Positions 63,178 to 64,000 of a DNA stretch of 64,000 nucleotides are shown piece after piece (positions within the stretch are counted from its first letter, which is position 1; each line of letters begins with the position of its first letter). Position numbers and translations under genes: made by a program. The notes under the pieces were generated by a model. That model ran no database searches. It was given only the letters and a program-made list of their open reading frames with translations, and was not told the DNA's origin. This DNA is from an uncultured Lachnospiraceae bacterium (lineage in GTDB: Bacteria > Bacillota > Clostridia > Lachnospirales > Lachnospiraceae), in assembly GCA_910577735.1 (NCBI GenBank), contig CAJTOO010000009.1:1-64000 (forward strand), written 5' to 3'.

Positions 63178-64000
63178 TTAATAATTAAACTTACCAATCA
63201 GGTTATCCAATTCTTCTGCCAGTTTCTTATTCTGCTCAGACTGCTGCTGAATCTGCTCGGCAATCAGCGCTGTATTTTCGTTCTTATCAACAATCACACT
63301 GATTGCACAGCGATTCTCGTTGGTAATGTCATTCACATCTGAAACATTTTCAGAGATATGTCTGACCGAACCCTCCAGCTGCTTGACTGCCTGGTCCACT
63401 TTATCCAGCTGATCCTTGATTCCATTCACGGAAATACTATAGCCCGTGGACTTCTCCGCAAAATCTTTAAACTGTCCCACTACTTCTTTCTCAATAAAGG
63501 CAATAATGGTATCGAAACAATCATTTACAACCTTGATACTGTCATTTGTCTCACTGCAGATTGCCTGAATGCTGGACGCCGTATTCCGGGAAGTATCTGC
63601 CAAAGTACCAATCTCTCCGGCAACCACGGCAAATCCACGGCCTGCCTCGCCCGCCCTTGCCGCTTCAATGGATGCATTGAGAGACAACAGATTGGTTTGT
63701 CCCGCAATGTTGAGAATCTCTGATGCCAGTTCATTGATCTTCGTCAGACTGCTGAGACTGCTGATCGCCTCTTCCACAGAACTCTTGGTTTCAACCAGTG
63801 TTTCCTGCCCGTTCCTGTATGCATAGTCTGCTTTCACCTGCATATCCTGAGCGCTTTCAATCACAGAATTACTTGTCTTAATGGAATCAGAAATATTGTC
63901 CAGAATCGTATTGACTACGGAATTAATACTCCTGATCTCAGTATCTACATTAGAAACCAGATTATTCGTGCTCTCCAAAGCAGAGGAAAGTTCCTCTGTC
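63178..64000 (-). CDS. Methyl-accepting chemotaxis protein, C-terminal part (cut by the right edge)
   Basis: At least 274 residues of coiled-coil signalling domain are present and the frame is open through position 64000, so the N-terminus lies outside. The hairpin tip is visible as NLLSLNASIEAARAGEAGRG followed by FAVVAGEIGTLAD, the CheA/CheW contact. No clear C-terminal CheR-binding pentapeptide is present; the protein ends in LIGKFNY. A TTG at 63978 is within the coding region and is not regarded as the start. It fits with the flagellin and CheC-like genes in indicating motility. Confidence 0.93.
   Translation of the reverse strand, partial: TEELSSALESTNNLVSNVDTEIRSINSVVNTILDNISDSIKTSNSVIESAQDMQVKADYAYRNGQETLVETKSSVEEAISSLSSLTKINELASEILNIAGQTNLLSLNASIEAARAGEAGRGFAVVAGEIGTLADTSRNTASSIQAICSETNDSIKVVNDCFDTIIAFIEKEVVGQFKDFAEKSTGYSISVNGIKDQLDKVDQAVKQLEGSVRHISENVSDVNDITNENRCAISVIVDKNENTALIAEQIQQQSEQNKKLAEELDNLIGKFNY

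Noticed and set aside
1..64000. Insertion sequences, prophage or integrative elements
   Set aside because: No transposase, integrase, phage structural gene or target-site duplication was seen; the only signs of gene decay are at 52111-53614.

Overview
The window looks like a chromosomal segment of an anaerobic, flagellated, Gram-positive member of the Clostridia, most likely family Lachnospiraceae. Support for this: strong AGGAGG-type ribosome binding sites, lipoprotein and ABC systems of Firmicutes type, a two-subunit oxygen-labile class I fumarase, a BofA/YaaL-type gene pair, flagellin plus FliS, and a Tad pilus locus carrying DUF5702-type and FHA proteins. Almost all genes lie on the minus strand; only two small genes (DUF2508-like, ComFB-like) and one tRNA are on the plus strand. 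No transposase, phage gene or CRISPR array was seen. Species cannot be named from the sequence.

Layout from left to right. 1-180: a strong minus-strand promoter with an rRNA-operon-like leader that runs off the left edge. 183-3048: an O-acyltransferase pair (MBOAT plus SGNH-like partner); the MBOAT gene is split by a 10-base poly-G tract. 3166-3253: tRNA-Ser(GCU). 3459-7745: fumarase subunits, each followed by a copy of a structured intergenic repeat, then a HIT protein, a flavodoxin/SCP2 fusion and a rhomboid protease. 7828-17764: a Tad/Flp pilus cluster (FHA protein, pseudopilins, two prepilin peptidases, DUF5702-like protein, Flp pilin, TadC, TadB, TadA, TadZ) behind one good promoter. 17860-18572: bofA- and yaaL-like genes. 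18574-23894: fliS, a tandem hairpin repeat, flagellin and a 1035-aa protein with a FliK-like tail. 24086-28689: glycogen branching enzyme and a TPR/acidic/pseudo-AAA+ protein. 29001-30651: rsmA and tatD. 30829-30901: tRNA-Lys(CUU).

30991-39709 is the most unusual region. It has a sugar-type ABC importer (ATPase, permease) whose lipoprotein binding protein contains two nearly identical binding domains in one chain. Downstream are an AraC-type response regulator, a YesM-type histidine kinase and a second RbsA/MglA-like protein whose two nucleotide-binding domains have both lost their catalytic motifs. I read this as a transport and sensing unit in which the dead ATPase paralog may have a regulatory rather than a transport role; that role is inference.

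40033-53614: a metal exporter, a ComFB protein, an ECF sigma/anti-sigma pair, a CarD-type regulator, a CheC-like protein, and an ABC exporter / two-component / FtsX-ABC block. That block is preceded by a cluster of CGTA boxes and by a decayed AlbA_2-type gene. 53753-56676: a BlaR1/BlaI-type pair with two exact TACATATGTA operators and a non-penicillin-type sensor built of three repeats. 56869-61970: SAH hydrolase, an EAL-HDOD protein, a SAH/MTA deaminase and a D-2-hydroxyacid dehydrogenase, giving two routes for SAH disposal. 62099-64000: an HTH protein with a long five-residue repeat domain, and the C-terminal part of a chemotaxis receptor cut by the right edge.
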